From positions 242,878 through 306,877 of the forward strand of contig NZ_JAVRIF010000005.1 of the NCBI RefSeq assembly GCF_031846185.1: 64,000 bases of DNA. Direction: 5' to 3'. A program made the position numbers and the translations under genes. This stretch comes from Thalassotalea_H castellviae (lineage in GTDB: Bacteria > Pseudomonadota > Gammaproteobacteria > Enterobacterales > Alteromonadaceae). The notes under the pieces are model-generated. The model did no database searches. It had not been told where the DNA came from and was given only the letters and a program-made list of their open reading frames with translations. Below are positions 9,266 through 17,888 of the stretch, piece by piece. Position 1 is the first letter of the stretch, and the number at the start of each line of letters is the position of its first letter.

Positions 9266-9907
9266 TTAATCATTTTCCTGTTTGGAAATGCTGAATACCT
9301 TTGCAGCTAACTTTGCTAACCTTTGCTCTATATTAGCAACTTCACTAGTAATTTCATTTACTTGTTGGTTAAATGCAGTCAATTGACTTTCGGTAACAAC
9401 TAAACGCTTTTCATGTACAAGCCATTCACTTGCATCAGCTTGTATTTGCTGGCTAGCAAACTTTAATTTATCCGTTAACCATAATGAAAATTGTGACAGC
9501 TTATAAGTAGGGATATCACCAATATGGTGAGCAAGTTCAGATTGCCAATCTATGGTTAAGTGTTCAAAAACACTCGCAAACTGTTGTGCTACTTTAATAT
9601 CACCTAAGATATCGAGTTTACCTTGTTTAATTAATTCAGTGAGTTGCTGTTCTTTTTGTAATTCAACCAAACTTGCAATACTCGTTTTTAGCTGACAATC
9701 ACTTCGCTCTGTTAACCTTGTTACTAATATCGTTTGCTGGTGAATCGAGAAACTGATCGGAAAAGCAAGTTCAGTTAATTCAAGTGTTAAGGTTTTTTGC
9801 TCTAACGGAGTTAATACTTGTAAGCCATGGATATTTAGAGACAAAGCTTTATTGAGTATTTTTTCTATTACTGAACAAAGGGCTTGTTGATGCATAATTT
9901 GGCTCAT
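9266..9907 (-). CDS. ubiJ: UbiJ, SCP2-domain ubiquinone biosynthesis accessory factor
   Basis: 213 residues with an N-terminal SCP2 lipid-binding domain (about 15-110) and a C-terminal helical part with coiled-coil character (about 170-208). With UbiK it forms the lipid-presenting part of the soluble Ubi complex, binding the hydrophobic intermediates. The assignment rests on the fold pattern plus its invariant position between ubiE and ubiB, as in E. coli. The gap to ubiE is 32 nt. Sequence conservation in this family is low, so context carries much of the call. Confidence 0.92.
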   Translation of the reverse strand: MSQIMHQQALCSVIEKILNKALSLNIHGLQVLTPLEQKTLTLELTELAFPISFSIHQQTILVTRLTERSDCQLKTSIASLVELQKEQQLTELIKQGKLDILGDIKVAQQFASVFEHLTIDWQSELAHHIGDIPTYKLSQFSLWLTDKLKFASQQIQADASEWLVHEKRLVVTESQLTAFNQQVNEITSEVANIEQRLAKLAAKVFSISKQEND

Positions 9908-9939
9908 ATTTTTGACTCAGTTTTATTAACTGGTAAAAG

Positions 9940-10731
9940 CTAAAACTTATAGCCTTTATGTAAAGCAACCACACCGTCGGTTAAATTTTTATAAGAGGTT
10001 TGCTCAAAACCTGCATCATTCATCATGCCTTTTAAGGTTTCTTGATCAGGATGCATACGAATAGACTCAGCTAAATATTGATAGCTGTCGCCATCTTTAG
10101 CGACTAAATCACCCATTTTTGGCAAAATATTAAAGGAATAAAAATCATAAATTTTATTAATAATTTCATGCTCTGGCTTAGAAAACTCTAACACAAGTAA
10201 ACGACCGCCTGGCTTTAATACTCGGTACATTGAACGCAGTGCCATTTCTTTATCGGTAACATTTCGTAAACCAAAAGCAATGGTAATAATATCAAAAGTA
10301 TTATCTTCAAACGGTAAATATTGTGCGTTCGCTTGTACATATTCTATATTTTGTACTAAGCCTTTATCACGCAATTTATCGCGGCCAACATTTAGCATTG
10401 AACTATTAATATCAGCTAAAATAACTTTACCTTCACGGCCAACCAATTTTGAAAATTTAGCCGTTAAATCACCCGTTCCACCGGCCAAATCTAAGACCTT
10501 ATTACCAGGTCTTACGCCACTAGCGTCAATGGTAAATCGTTTCCATAAGCGGTGAATACCAAACGACATTAAATCGTTCATCACATCATATTGTTGCGCG
10601 ACAGAATGAAAAACACTGGCCACTTTTGACTCTTTTTCGTTTTTCTCAACGGTTTGGTAGCCAAAATGTGTTGTGTTTTCAGAATCAATGGGATCTTGTT
10701 GGCTGACTGTGGGTTGTTCTGAAGATGACAT
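9940..10731 (-). CDS. ubiE: UbiE, ubiquinone/menaquinone C-methyltransferase
   Basis: 263 residues. It carries the SAM-binding motif I (LDLAGGTGDLT, about residues 82-92) and the UbiE/COQ5 signatures YDVMNDLMSFGIHRLWK near 50 and AFGLRNVTDKEMAL near 155. It methylates C2 of the benzoquinol ring for ubiquinone and demethylmenaquinol for menaquinone. The polar N-terminal ~30 residues are longer than in E. coli UbiE (251 aa) and are probably disordered. It is the first gene of the ubiE-ubiJ-ubiB operon. Confidence 0.96.
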   Translation of the reverse strand: MSSSEQPTVSQQDPIDSENTTHFGYQTVEKNEKESKVASVFHSVAQQYDVMNDLMSFGIHRLWKRFTIDASGVRPGNKVLDLAGGTGDLTAKFSKLVGREGKVILADINSSMLNVGRDKLRDKGLVQNIEYVQANAQYLPFEDNTFDIITIAFGLRNVTDKEMALRSMYRVLKPGGRLLVLEFSKPEHEIINKIYDFYSFNILPKMGDLVAKDGDSYQYLAESIRMHPDQETLKGMMNDAGFEQTSYKNLTDGVVALHKGYKF

Positions 10732-10893
10732 AAGGTTTTCACTAAGCTAAAAAATTAGCAATAGTCTACCGTATTTTCCTGTAATATTTAACACTTCAGA
10801 TCAAGTAAACTTGCGTGGCAAGTAAATTGGTAATGAACTTTTCAATATTGCTCACTTCTAATGTCTATCAATATCACCTTATCAGGAAATTTT

Positions 10894-11118
10894 ATGTCCA
10901 TTAAAACGCTACTTCTTGCCGCTATTGGGGGACATCTATTGAGCGGTTGTTCAGCAAAAGAATTATATAACGCTGGTAAAAAACAACAAGAAACACATTG
11001 TAATCAATATGTTGGCCATGAAAGAGCACAGTGTTTGCAAGACATTAATCATAAAAGTTATGAAGTTTATCAGCAAGAACGCCAGCAAGTCATCAAAGGT
11101 GAAGTTGACGAGCAATAA
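10894..11118 (+). CDS. Small putative lipoprotein
   Basis: 74 residues. Signal peptide followed by the lipobox LLSGC, so lipidation at Cys is expected, with Ser at +2 favouring the outer membrane. The mature part is short, charged and has two further cysteines. The start is the ATG at 10894: AGGAAA lies 6 nt upstream, while the in-frame ATG at 10861 has no ribosome binding site and would spoil the signal peptide. It is alone on the plus strand, divergent from ubiE. No family recognised. Confidence 0.7.
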   Translation: MSIKTLLLAAIGGHLLSGCSAKELYNAGKKQQETHCNQYVGHERAQCLQDINHKSYEVYQQERQQVIKGEVDEQ

Positions 11119-11175
11119 GATTGAAACTTTGTCTGGCATTCTTCACAAACAAGAAGATCTATTCACCAAAAATCT

Positions 11176-11382
11176 TTAATGAGTAAATAAGTCGAACACA
11201 TTCCCTAAAGTACTTGTTTTCCCTCGATAAAACTCGGTATAAGTACAGTTTGCACATATTACGGCAGTGAACTTTCGATTTTGCATATCAAAAATTTTTG
11301 ACCAGCCGCTGCCCGTGGTTGCAATAGTATCGGTCTCATATTCTTGGCAATCACATTTTGGGCATTTCCAACGATTAGACAT
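11176..11382 (-). CDS. Small zinc-ribbon protein (COG3478-like)
   Basis: 68 residues with CPKC at 8-11 and CANC near 44-47, forming one zinc ribbon. The YRGKTSTLGNVFDLF tail is typical of the COG3478 group of predicted nucleic-acid-binding zinc-ribbon proteins. The ribosome binding site AAGGAG stands at ideal distance from the ATG. The function is unknown; nucleic-acid binding is only predicted for the family. It follows the XRE regulator on the same strand after an 80-nt gap. Confidence 0.75.
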   Translation of the reverse strand: MSNRWKCPKCDCQEYETDTIATTGSGWSKIFDMQNRKFTAVICANCTYTEFYRGKTSTLGNVFDLFTH

Positions 11383-11462
11383 AGTATCTCCTTAATAAGC
11401 GTGTACGATACTTAAGCATCGCCGTGAAATGCTTTGCTCAAATCATACTCGCGGTTAATCAC

Positions 11463-11912
11463 TTAATTATCATACCAAATACCGTATTTATCTCCTTGAC
11501 GTTTTAAAAAGTGATAAAGGTAGGCAATAAATAGCAGCATTAATCCTCCGGTAAGCGCTGCTTCATTAATTAAGCCAAGGCAGCAAAATAAGAAGCCAAA
11601 ACAATGACCTATTACTTCAATTCTTTTGGCGGTCGCTCTACTTGGCCGTCTTTCTAAAAAATTAAAAATAAACCAACATTTTAATAATATAGGTAAGGTT
11701 TTCCAATTATCTGATTGTTTATTCACCGTAAATTTCTCCTGATTTAATGTCGATATATCAACATCTAAGGCAGCGGCAAGACACTTTAACGATTCTAAAC
11801 TGGCATTTTTTCCACTCTCAATTCGTTGAATGGTGCGAACATTTAATCCCGACATCTGTGCTAATTGCTCTTGGGAAAGATGACGACTAATGCGTAGCTC
11901 TTTTAGAATCAT
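11463..11912 (-). CDS. XRE-family regulator with C-terminal membrane domain
   Basis: 149 residues. Residues 1-57 form a Cro/C1-type helix-turn-helix (LSQEQLAQMSGLNVRTIQRIESGK). The C-terminal half has two or three hydrophobic segments (about 72-85, 104-118, 121-136), close to the '2TM' arrangement found fused to XRE domains. The regulator is therefore probably held at the inner membrane; the signal it reads is unknown. Three copies of CGACA spaced exactly 11 bp apart overlap its probable promoter and could be its own operator. Confidence 0.8.
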   Translation of the reverse strand: MILKELRISRHLSQEQLAQMSGLNVRTIQRIESGKNASLESLKCLAAALDVDISTLNQEKFTVNKQSDNWKTLPILLKCWFIFNFLERRPSRATAKRIEVIGHCFGFLFCCLGLINEAALTGGLMLLFIAYLYHFLKRQGDKYGIWYDN

Positions 11913-11968
11913 AAAATTATCTCTTCGCTTAAAATGATCAAGATACGTTTTACTGTCTGTGTCTGTTA

Positions 11969-11995
11969 CGACAGTTACCCGACACTATAGCGACA
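11969..11995 (-). promoter_or_regulatory. Promoter of the XRE gene with three phased CGACA repeats
   Basis: CGACA (TGTCG on the gene's strand) starts at 11969, 11980 and 11991, each exactly one helical turn apart. A TATAGT -10-like hexamer lies between two of them, and TTCACT 16 nt upstream could be the -35. Direct repeats phased with the helix on top of a promoter are typical of an autoregulatory operator; that this XRE protein binds them is inference. Confidence 0.4.
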
Positions 11996-12070
11996 TTCTA
12001 GTCACAGTGAAAAATTTTACTGATTTCATTTATGATGAAACAAAAACCCTATACGTTTTAACCGGCAATG

Positions 12071-13602
12071 TTATCGAAATGTCGAACTCAACTTTTCTAT
12101 CTCTTGCGCTTTATCAGTGACATTTTGACCATTTTCATTCACTTGCTCGGCATTGTTGACATTTTCTTTTGAAATACTATCAATATGATGGACACTTTGA
12201 TTAATTTCGTTAGCAACAGCGCTTTGTTCTTCAGAAGCAGTCGCTATTTGAGCGGTAACATCGGTAATACCGTCTAACATGGCTTTAATATTTACCATGC
12301 TTTCTTTCGATAATTTAGAATCATCAACACATTGTTCTGCATCATCACGACTTGCCAGCATAACTTGACTCCATTGCTGCAAGGTGTTTTGCAATTCAAC
12401 CACAGAGCCCCTGATTTGCTCAGTTGCCGATTGCGTTCTACTCGCTAATGTTCTCACTTCATCGGCAACTACCGCAAACCCTCTTCCTTGTTCTCCAGCT
12501 CTCGCCGCCTCAATTGCCGCATTAAGGGCAAGTAAATTTGTTTGATCGGCAATCCCTTCAATCTCCGACATAATGGTTGAAATTTTATCCGCATCTTCAA
12601 CTAGGCTATTTGCCGACGTTGCTGCTTTTTCGACTTCACCTGCTAAATGGATGATTTTACGTTGACTGGTTTCAATGGTTGTAATGGTTTTCGAACTTTC
12701 ATCTTGAATAATAACGACTTTATCATGGGCGCCAGCAGTATTTTTACTGACTTCATCAATGGTTGTTGTCATTTCATTAATAGCAGTTGCCAATTGATTT
12801 AGCTGTGAATTCTCTTCAAATAACCCTTCTAGGGTTTTGCTTGAGGTATCTTTCAACTGTTCAGCTAAATCAAGTAAACTTTTCCCTGTGTCGTTGCCTC
12901 GACCTAAAATGGTGCGAACTTTCGCTTGCTGTAAAAGGTTGGGATAATTCAATAGACTAAAAATTCCTTTACCAGAGAAAATTAGCCGGGATGGACTATC
13001 ATAGCTTGCTTTTGTCTCAGAAATTTTCGCCGGCAATAAAATGAATTCATCATTAAAAATCACGACAACTGCCAGTAAAGTCATGAATAAGATAAAGGCG
13101 GCCACCAAAGAAAAAGCATAAGCCAAATAACCACATGACATAACACAAATTAAGGTGGCTAAAGCTCTTTTAACGTTAATATTGGTTGAAAATTCAACGG
13201 TATTTTTATCTTGATTCAACGCATCGTATAATGTTTGCGCGACATCTTTATCTTTTTTACTGGGTAAAGTGCGAACCGATTGGTAACCAACAATTTTGTC
13301 ATTTTCGTACAAAGGGGTTACATAAGCATCAACCCAATAATAATCACCATTTTTACAGCGGTTTTTCACCATGCCTCGCCATGAATCACCCCGTTTTAAT
13401 TTCTGCCATAAATCAGCAAATGCCGCTTTAGGCATATTTGGGTGGCGAACAATATTATGATGTTGCCCGATAAGCTTTTTGCACTGTAACCTGCTACTCG
13501 ACAAAAGTCCTCATTAGCATATTGTATTACCCCTTGAAGATCTGTGATGGAAACAAGCTGCTCGGTTGATGGAAACGTCACTTCATTATTAGTCATGTTC
13601 AT
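12071..13602 (-). pseudogene. Aer-like PAS methyl-accepting chemotaxis protein, frameshifted
   Basis: The gene begins at 13602 (MNMTNNEVTF) and codes for the start of a PAS domain up to FCRVAGYS. It then loses frame in a run of five T (13476-13480, A5 on the coding strand). The correct continuation (KKLIGQHHNIVRHPNMPKAAFADLW) lies in the -1 frame and runs to 12071. One extra A would restore a protein of about 510 residues, the length of Aer. The rest is intact: PAS, two adjacent membrane segments, a HAMP-like linker, and a signalling hairpin with EAARAGEQGRGFAVVADEVRTLA. Aer-type receptors sense redox state, often through FAD on the PAS domain. The break may be a real mutation, phase variation or a sequencing error. 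Confidence 0.85.
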
Positions 13603-13773
13603 CTTTAAGTATTAATCCTTACCAGTCTAGCTAAACTAGATTGTCCTTTTTAACAACGACAAAAATTTTTCGGTCTTTTAATATTGGATCAACTCAATAA
13701 ATATAGCCAATAAAATTTGTATATATTTTTCTCTGAGATATTGATAATTAATAAGTTATCTTCTGTTTGCTAT

Positions 13774-13801
13774 AAAAAAGGGGAAGCAAAAATGCTTCCC
13801 C
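13774..13801 (-). terminator. Intrinsic terminator of the porin gene
   Basis: On the minus strand GGGGAAGCA pairs with TGCTTCCCC over a short loop and is followed by six T. It lies about 57 nt beyond the porin stop codon: a standard Rho-independent terminator. Confidence 0.85.
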
Positions 13802-13857
13802 AAAGTAACCTCAAGATTTAGAGGTTAACTAACGCAAGGTTGATCATGAACATTGAG

Positions 13858-14916
13858 TTATAAAACATATTTCACGGATAACTGTGCATAATTTGAGTCA
13901 GCTTCAAGATCCTCTGCGTCAAAGTTACCCACTTCAACCCCATAAGAAAGTTTTGGAGTGATGGCTTTAAAAACATTAACGCCCCAATGTGTACGATCTC
14001 TGTCTGACTCTTCGGTTTGTGTATTACCATAGAAGAAATTCGAACGAAGATCTTCCGTCCAAAAATGACGATAAGACACTAAAATTGATGTTGTTTCTTC
14101 AACTTCTTCACCCACTAAGTCCGTGGCAGCTGCTGCACCAACATAACGTCCAGTATTGCCACCATGAAGTTGAAAACGAAAATCATCTTTGCCAAAAGTA
14201 TTTATTCTGCCCGCGATACCATAACCTAACGCTGACTCAGACTCTCCCAATGCAGTTTCAAGTTGTTTAGCAACTGCGGCTACGGAAACATTACCCCAGT
14301 CTCCTTTAAAGGTATATTTACCAATCACATCTGGCATGGAATCTTTTGAACCATATCCCCCAGAGCCCACATAGCCACCATATGATTCAGGATTTTCAAT
14401 AGACACTTGGAAGCCACCATTGGTATAACGCACTAAGTCTTGGCGAATAAAAGCCGATGCCACTAATGGGCCGCCAAAATCTGCCGCTTCAGCAATGGCA
14501 CTTGTATTGACAAATGTTGACCAGGTTTGACCTACCGTCCAATTTTTATACTTGATAAACGCATGTCTTAAACGAGGGTGGCGTGAGTTAGTCAGCTTTT
14601 CATTACCGCCACCACCAAATAAATCAAATTCAATAAAACCGGTAATATCTCCACTGACGTACTTAGTATTAAAGCGGGTAGAATCAGCATGAAATCGCGT
14701 GTTAGAAATTTCATCTTTAACCACATGACCGATCCAAAAGTCATCATTGGTTAATGTTGATGCGGCATTACCATCGATATAGCGAATATCCCCTTGAATA
14801 TAACCGCCAAAAGTAATGGTATCTGTATCATTGACTTGAATGGAATAACCGGCATTAGCAGAACATGCTAAAAACAATAAACTAGTCGCCAATAGGCTTT
14901 TTTTTCCGTTTAACAT
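13858..14916 (-). CDS. DcaP-like trimeric outer-membrane porin
   Basis: 352 residues. Signal peptide (cleavage near CSANA-GY), then a beta-barrel pattern throughout. FGGYIQGDIRY at the mature N-terminus, RLRHAFIKYKNWTVGQTWSTF near 125 and the following loop match the DcaP family, whose members take up dicarboxylates and other small anions. The protein ends VKYVL rather than with the usual terminal Phe. GGGGAAAG upstream is a strong ribosome binding site. It is divergent from the S9 peptidase, with two palindromic sites between them that resemble sites near crbR. The substrate is not deducible. Confidence 0.8.
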   Translation of the reverse strand: MLNGKKSLLATSLLFLACSANAGYSIQVNDTDTITFGGYIQGDIRYIDGNAASTLTNDDFWIGHVVKDEISNTRFHADSTRFNTKYVSGDITGFIEFDLFGGGGNEKLTNSRHPRLRHAFIKYKNWTVGQTWSTFVNTSAIAEAADFGGPLVASAFIRQDLVRYTNGGFQVSIENPESYGGYVGSGGYGSKDSMPDVIGKYTFKGDWGNVSVAAVAKQLETALGESESALGYGIAGRINTFGKDDFRFQLHGGNTGRYVGAAAATDLVGEEVEETTSILVSYRHFWTEDLRSNFFYGNTQTEESDRDRTHWGVNVFKAITPKLSYGVEVGNFDAEDLEADSNYAQLSVKYVL

Positions 14917-15040
14917 TTCACTTTCCCCATAGTTTTTTGTCAGCCTTAGAAAGAAAACAAAACAATCCTCTGGCCATATTTATTGAGTGCTTATAATTTT
15001 TATTGTTAATACGGTAGAGAGTTAGATGAAGTTTAGGAAT

Positions 15041-15054
15041 TAGACCTAAGTCTA
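15041..15054. promoter_or_regulatory. Palindromic site TAGACCTAAGTCTA (candidate operator, copy 1)
   Basis: A near-perfect inverted repeat in the 300-bp divergent region between the porin and the S9 peptidase. A second copy follows 33 bp away (three helical turns), and related sites lie upstream of crbR and of the DUF294 gene. The binding protein is inferred to be CrbR-like, not shown. The rest of this intergenic region is AT-rich and must hold both promoters. Confidence 0.4.
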
Positions 15055-15073
15055 CATTTACGGTTATTTTAGG

Positions 15074-15088
15074 TAGACTTTAGTCTTA
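15074..15088. promoter_or_regulatory. Palindromic site TAGACTTTAGTCTTA (candidate operator, copy 2)
   Basis: Its reverse complement, TAAGACTAAAGTCTA, is identical at 14 of 15 positions to the site at 35762-35776 upstream of crbR. With copy 1 it forms a phased tandem, as NarL/LuxR-type response regulators often use. Confidence 0.45.
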
Positions 15089-15216
15089 TACAAATTAGCA
15101 TTTCATCTTAAAATCATGGTGGACTATCGTATGATGAGCCAACAAACTCTCAGGATTATGCTAGGCTCTACCAGCCAATTTATGTGCGATTAAACTATAA
15201 TAAAAAGGTTGTTTTC

Positions 15217-17499
15217 ATGAAAAAACTACTCTCTATCACTGCCTTAACATTGTTCACTACAGGGTTAGTCCAAGCAAAACAGTTAACGAAAGAGGATTAC
15301 CAGCAAGCTGAAAAACAACTTTCTGCGACCACAAAAAAATTAGTAACAGGGACGGTTGAATACCCACATTGGTCGAGTGAGAATGCGCTTTATTACCGCA
15401 GCCATACCTCTGAGGGCAATAGATTTTATCGCATTGATGCAAAGAGCAAAAAAAAATCATTCGCTTTTGACCACCAAAAATTAGCTGAAGCGCTTGCCCG
15501 TATTACAGAAAGTGACATCAATCAACATAATTTACCTTTTACTACCATTCATTCTTCTGAACAAAACGTCATAACGTTATCAATAAAAAAGCAGAGTTAT
15601 CGTTGTGATATAACACAATATTTATGTCAAATAGATAAATTGGCCAAAACATCAAATGAACTGTTAGCGCCAAATGGTAAACACGCAGTTTATATTCAAG
15701 ATCATAATTTATGGTTGCGCGATATAGCCACCAATAAAACAACTCAACTGACCACTGATGGCATTGAAAATTTTGGCTATTCAACAAATAACGCGGGCTG
15801 GGTAAGGCGCTCAACGCCTGTAGTGAAATGGTCTCCCGACTCTAAAAAACTTACTACCTTTAAACATGACAGTAGAAATGTCGGTGAAATGGCCATAGTA
15901 TCAAGCGCAGTTGGCCATCCAAAAATAGATGTTTGGAAATACCCTTTACCTGGTGATGAGCACATTTTTAAGATTCATCGCGTGGTGATTGATGTTGAAA
16001 ATGCCAAATTAACGCCGCTTGATATGGCACCTGATGATCATCGCTCTACCATTACTGATCATGTTGCTGGGCGAGACGGCAGTTTATTAGATATCGATTG
16101 GGCTGAAGACAGTAATAGTTTTGCTTTTGTTTCTTCTTCTCGTGATCATAAACAGGCGACATTACGTATCGCCAACGCGAATACAGGCAAAGTAAAAACA
16201 ATCTTTACCGAAACAGAAGACAGTTTCTTTGAGTCTGGCGTACAAGGGATTAGCTGGAAATATCTCGAAAAAAGTAATGAAGTTATCTGGTTTTCACAAC
16301 GCTCTGATTGGGGACATTTATATTTAATTGATCTTGAGTCAGGCAACATAAAAAAACAAATCACTCGCGGAGACTGGACGGTAATTTCTCTGTTACATGT
16401 TAACCAAGATACTGGTAAGTTAATTTTCACCGGCGCAGGTAAAGAAGGTGGCGACCCATATTTTCATTACCTTTATAGTGTAAACAAAGATGGTTCTAAC
16501 TTGCAGTTATTAACGCCTAAAAAGCAACATCACAGAATTACATTAGCCGACAATGGACAATATTTTCTCGATCGTGTTTCAACGTACAACCAAGCAGAGC
16601 AGAGTTATATACGCAGCACTGAAAATGGTCAAAGTTTTGCGATTGAAACTATGGATATTGCCAAACTATTACAAACCGGCTGGCAAGCGCCCACCCCCTT
16701 TATAGTTAAAGACCGAAATGGTCTGCATGATCTACACGGTTTAATGTATAAACCATCAAACTTCGACGCAAATAAATCTTATCCTGTCGTCAATTATTTA
16801 TATCCTGGGCCTCAGGTAGGCAGTATCCGCGGCCGTCATTTCAGAGAAGCGAGAGGAGACAACCAAGCCATTGCCGAATTAGGTTTTATTGTGATAGAAA
16901 TTGATGCCTTAGGAACACCGGGACGATCGAAAAGTTTCCATGAATTTTATTACGGTAATATGGGCGACAGTGGCATTCCTGATCAAGTTGCCGCGATAAA
17001 ACAATTAGCACAACAGTACACCTGGATAGACGATTCAAATGTCGGTATTTGGGGGCATTCTGGCGGAGGTTTTGCCTCTACCCGAGCCTTATTACTTTAC
17101 CCTGATTTTTATCGTGTAGCGGTGTCACAAGCAGGTAATCACGACAATCGAAATTATGCCGATGAATGGGGTGAAAAATTTCATGGTTTAGTCACTGAAA
17201 ACGAAAGGGGTGAAAGTAATTATGACAGCCAAGCGAATCAATTAATCGCGAAGAATTTGAAAGGTAAATTGCTTATTGCCCATGGCACAACCGACACCAA
17301 TGTCCACCCCAATAATACTTTAGAAGTTGTCAATGCGTTAATTGAAGCAAATAAAGATTTCGACATGATTATGCTACCTAATCGCGGCCATGGTTTTGCT
17401 CGTGAACCCTTTATGATGCGTAAACGTTGGGATTATTTTGTTGAGCACTTAATGGGAGCTCAGCCACCAAAAGAATTTACTTTTGAAACCTTAAAGTAA
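15217..17499 (+). CDS. S9 family secreted peptidase (dipeptidyl-peptidase IV type)
   Basis: 760 residues. Signal peptide (GLVQA-KQ), an N-terminal DPP-IV beta-propeller (about 70-450) and a C-terminal alpha/beta-hydrolase domain. The catalytic triad is visible: Ser615 in GHSGGG, Asp693 in GTTDTNVHP and His725 in RGHGF. Such enzymes release dipeptides, usually after proline, in the periplasm or outside the cell. The start is the ATG at 15217, with AAAAGG 8 nt upstream; the longer GTG at 15184 lacks a ribosome binding site. With the M4 protease downstream it forms a protein-degradation pair, though the two are separately transcribed. Confidence 0.9.
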   Translation: MKKLLSITALTLFTTGLVQAKQLTKEDYQQAEKQLSATTKKLVTGTVEYPHWSSENALYYRSHTSEGNRFYRIDAKSKKKSFAFDHQKLAEALARITESDINQHNLPFTTIHSSEQNVITLSIKKQSYRCDITQYLCQIDKLAKTSNELLAPNGKHAVYIQDHNLWLRDIATNKTTQLTTDGIENFGYSTNNAGWVRRSTPVVKWSPDSKKLTTFKHDSRNVGEMAIVSSAVGHPKIDVWKYPLPGDEHIFKIHRVVIDVENAKLTPLDMAPDDHRSTITDHVAGRDGSLLDIDWAEDSNSFAFVSSSRDHKQATLRIANANTGKVKTIFTETEDSFFESGVQGISWKYLEKSNEVIWFSQRSDWGHLYLIDLESGNIKKQITRGDWTVISLLHVNQDTGKLIFTGAGKEGGDPYFHYLYSVNKDGSNLQLLTPKKQHHRITLADNGQYFLDRVSTYNQAEQSYIRSTENGQSFAIETMDIAKLLQTGWQAPTPFIVKDRNGLHDLHGLMYKPSNFDANKSYPVVNYLYPGPQVGSIRGRHFREARGDNQAIAELGFIVIEIDALGTPGRSKSFHEFYYGNMGDSGIPDQVAAIKQLAQQYTWIDDSNVGIWGHSGGGFASTRALLLYPDFYRVAVSQAGNHDNRNYADEWGEKFHGLVTENERGESNYDSQANQLIAKNLKGKLLIAHGTTDTNVHPNNTLEVVNALIEANKDFDMIMLPNRGHGFAREPFMMRKRWDYFVEHLMGAQPPKEFTFETLK

Positions 17500-17516
17500 A
17501 ACCGCATATTTTATTA

Positions 17517-17545
17517 TTAAAGGGCTACCAAGCCCTTTAATTTTC
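17517..17545 (+). terminator. Intrinsic terminator of the S9 peptidase gene
   Basis: TTAAAGGGCT and AGCCCTTTAA form a perfect 10-bp stem with a 4-nt ACCA loop, followed by TTTT. The T tract runs straight into the TTTCTC microsatellite. Confidence 0.85.
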
Positions 17546-17600
17546 TCTTTCTCTTTCTCTTTCTCTTTCTCTTTCTCTTTCTCTTTCTCTTTCTCTTTCC
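17542..17600. repeat. (TTTCTC)9 hexanucleotide microsatellite
   Basis: Nine uninterrupted copies of TTTCTC (17542-17595) plus a partial copy ending TTTCC. The tract is pure pyrimidine on the plus strand. It lies in the 389-bp gap between the S9 peptidase and the M4 protease, directly after the terminator, about 290 bp before the M4 start. Such tracts are prone to slippage and can adopt triplex structure. Confidence 0.95.
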
Positions 17601-17888
17601 ACATTAGTGTATTAACCACCTTACTTGCAGTTAGGTTAATTTTATTCGTTAACAAATTTCTTAAAATTAAGCGATTTGATCTAATTGCGAATTTGGACAT
17701 AAGTAAAAATATATTAACCTTTTAATACAACAACTTAAAAATAAGTGTAAAGATATGTTGCAAACCGCCCTGTTTATTTTTTGTTAAATTTTTGTTTAAA
17801 ATTTGTTAAATAAATGATTTTAATTATGGTTATAAGACTCGTAATAGATGAGTACACAATAATAATTAACTAAAAATAAGAGATATTT
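17601..17888 (+). promoter_or_regulatory. AT-rich upstream region of the M4 protease with phased repeats
   Basis: This rest of the 389-bp gap has no gene. At 17781, 17792 and 17803 three copies of TTGTTAAAT (the middle one TTGTTTAAA) are spaced exactly 11 bp apart. The promoter of the M4 gene must lie here. AAGAGA before the ATG at 17889 serves as the ribosome binding site. The role of the repeats is unknown: UP-element, curvature or regulator sites are possible. Confidence 0.35.

Noticed and set aside
13466..13500. Programmed -1 frameshift in the Aer-like gene
   Set aside because: The zero-frame codons GCA AAA AGC do not form a proper X-XXY-YYZ slippery heptamer and I see no strong downstream stem, so a mutation or sequencing error is more likely.
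17491..17700. Minus-strand frame with a long Lys-Glu repeat
   Set aside because: The repeat is only the translation of the TTTCTC microsatellite; there is no ribosome binding site, and it overlaps the S9 peptidase end and terminator.
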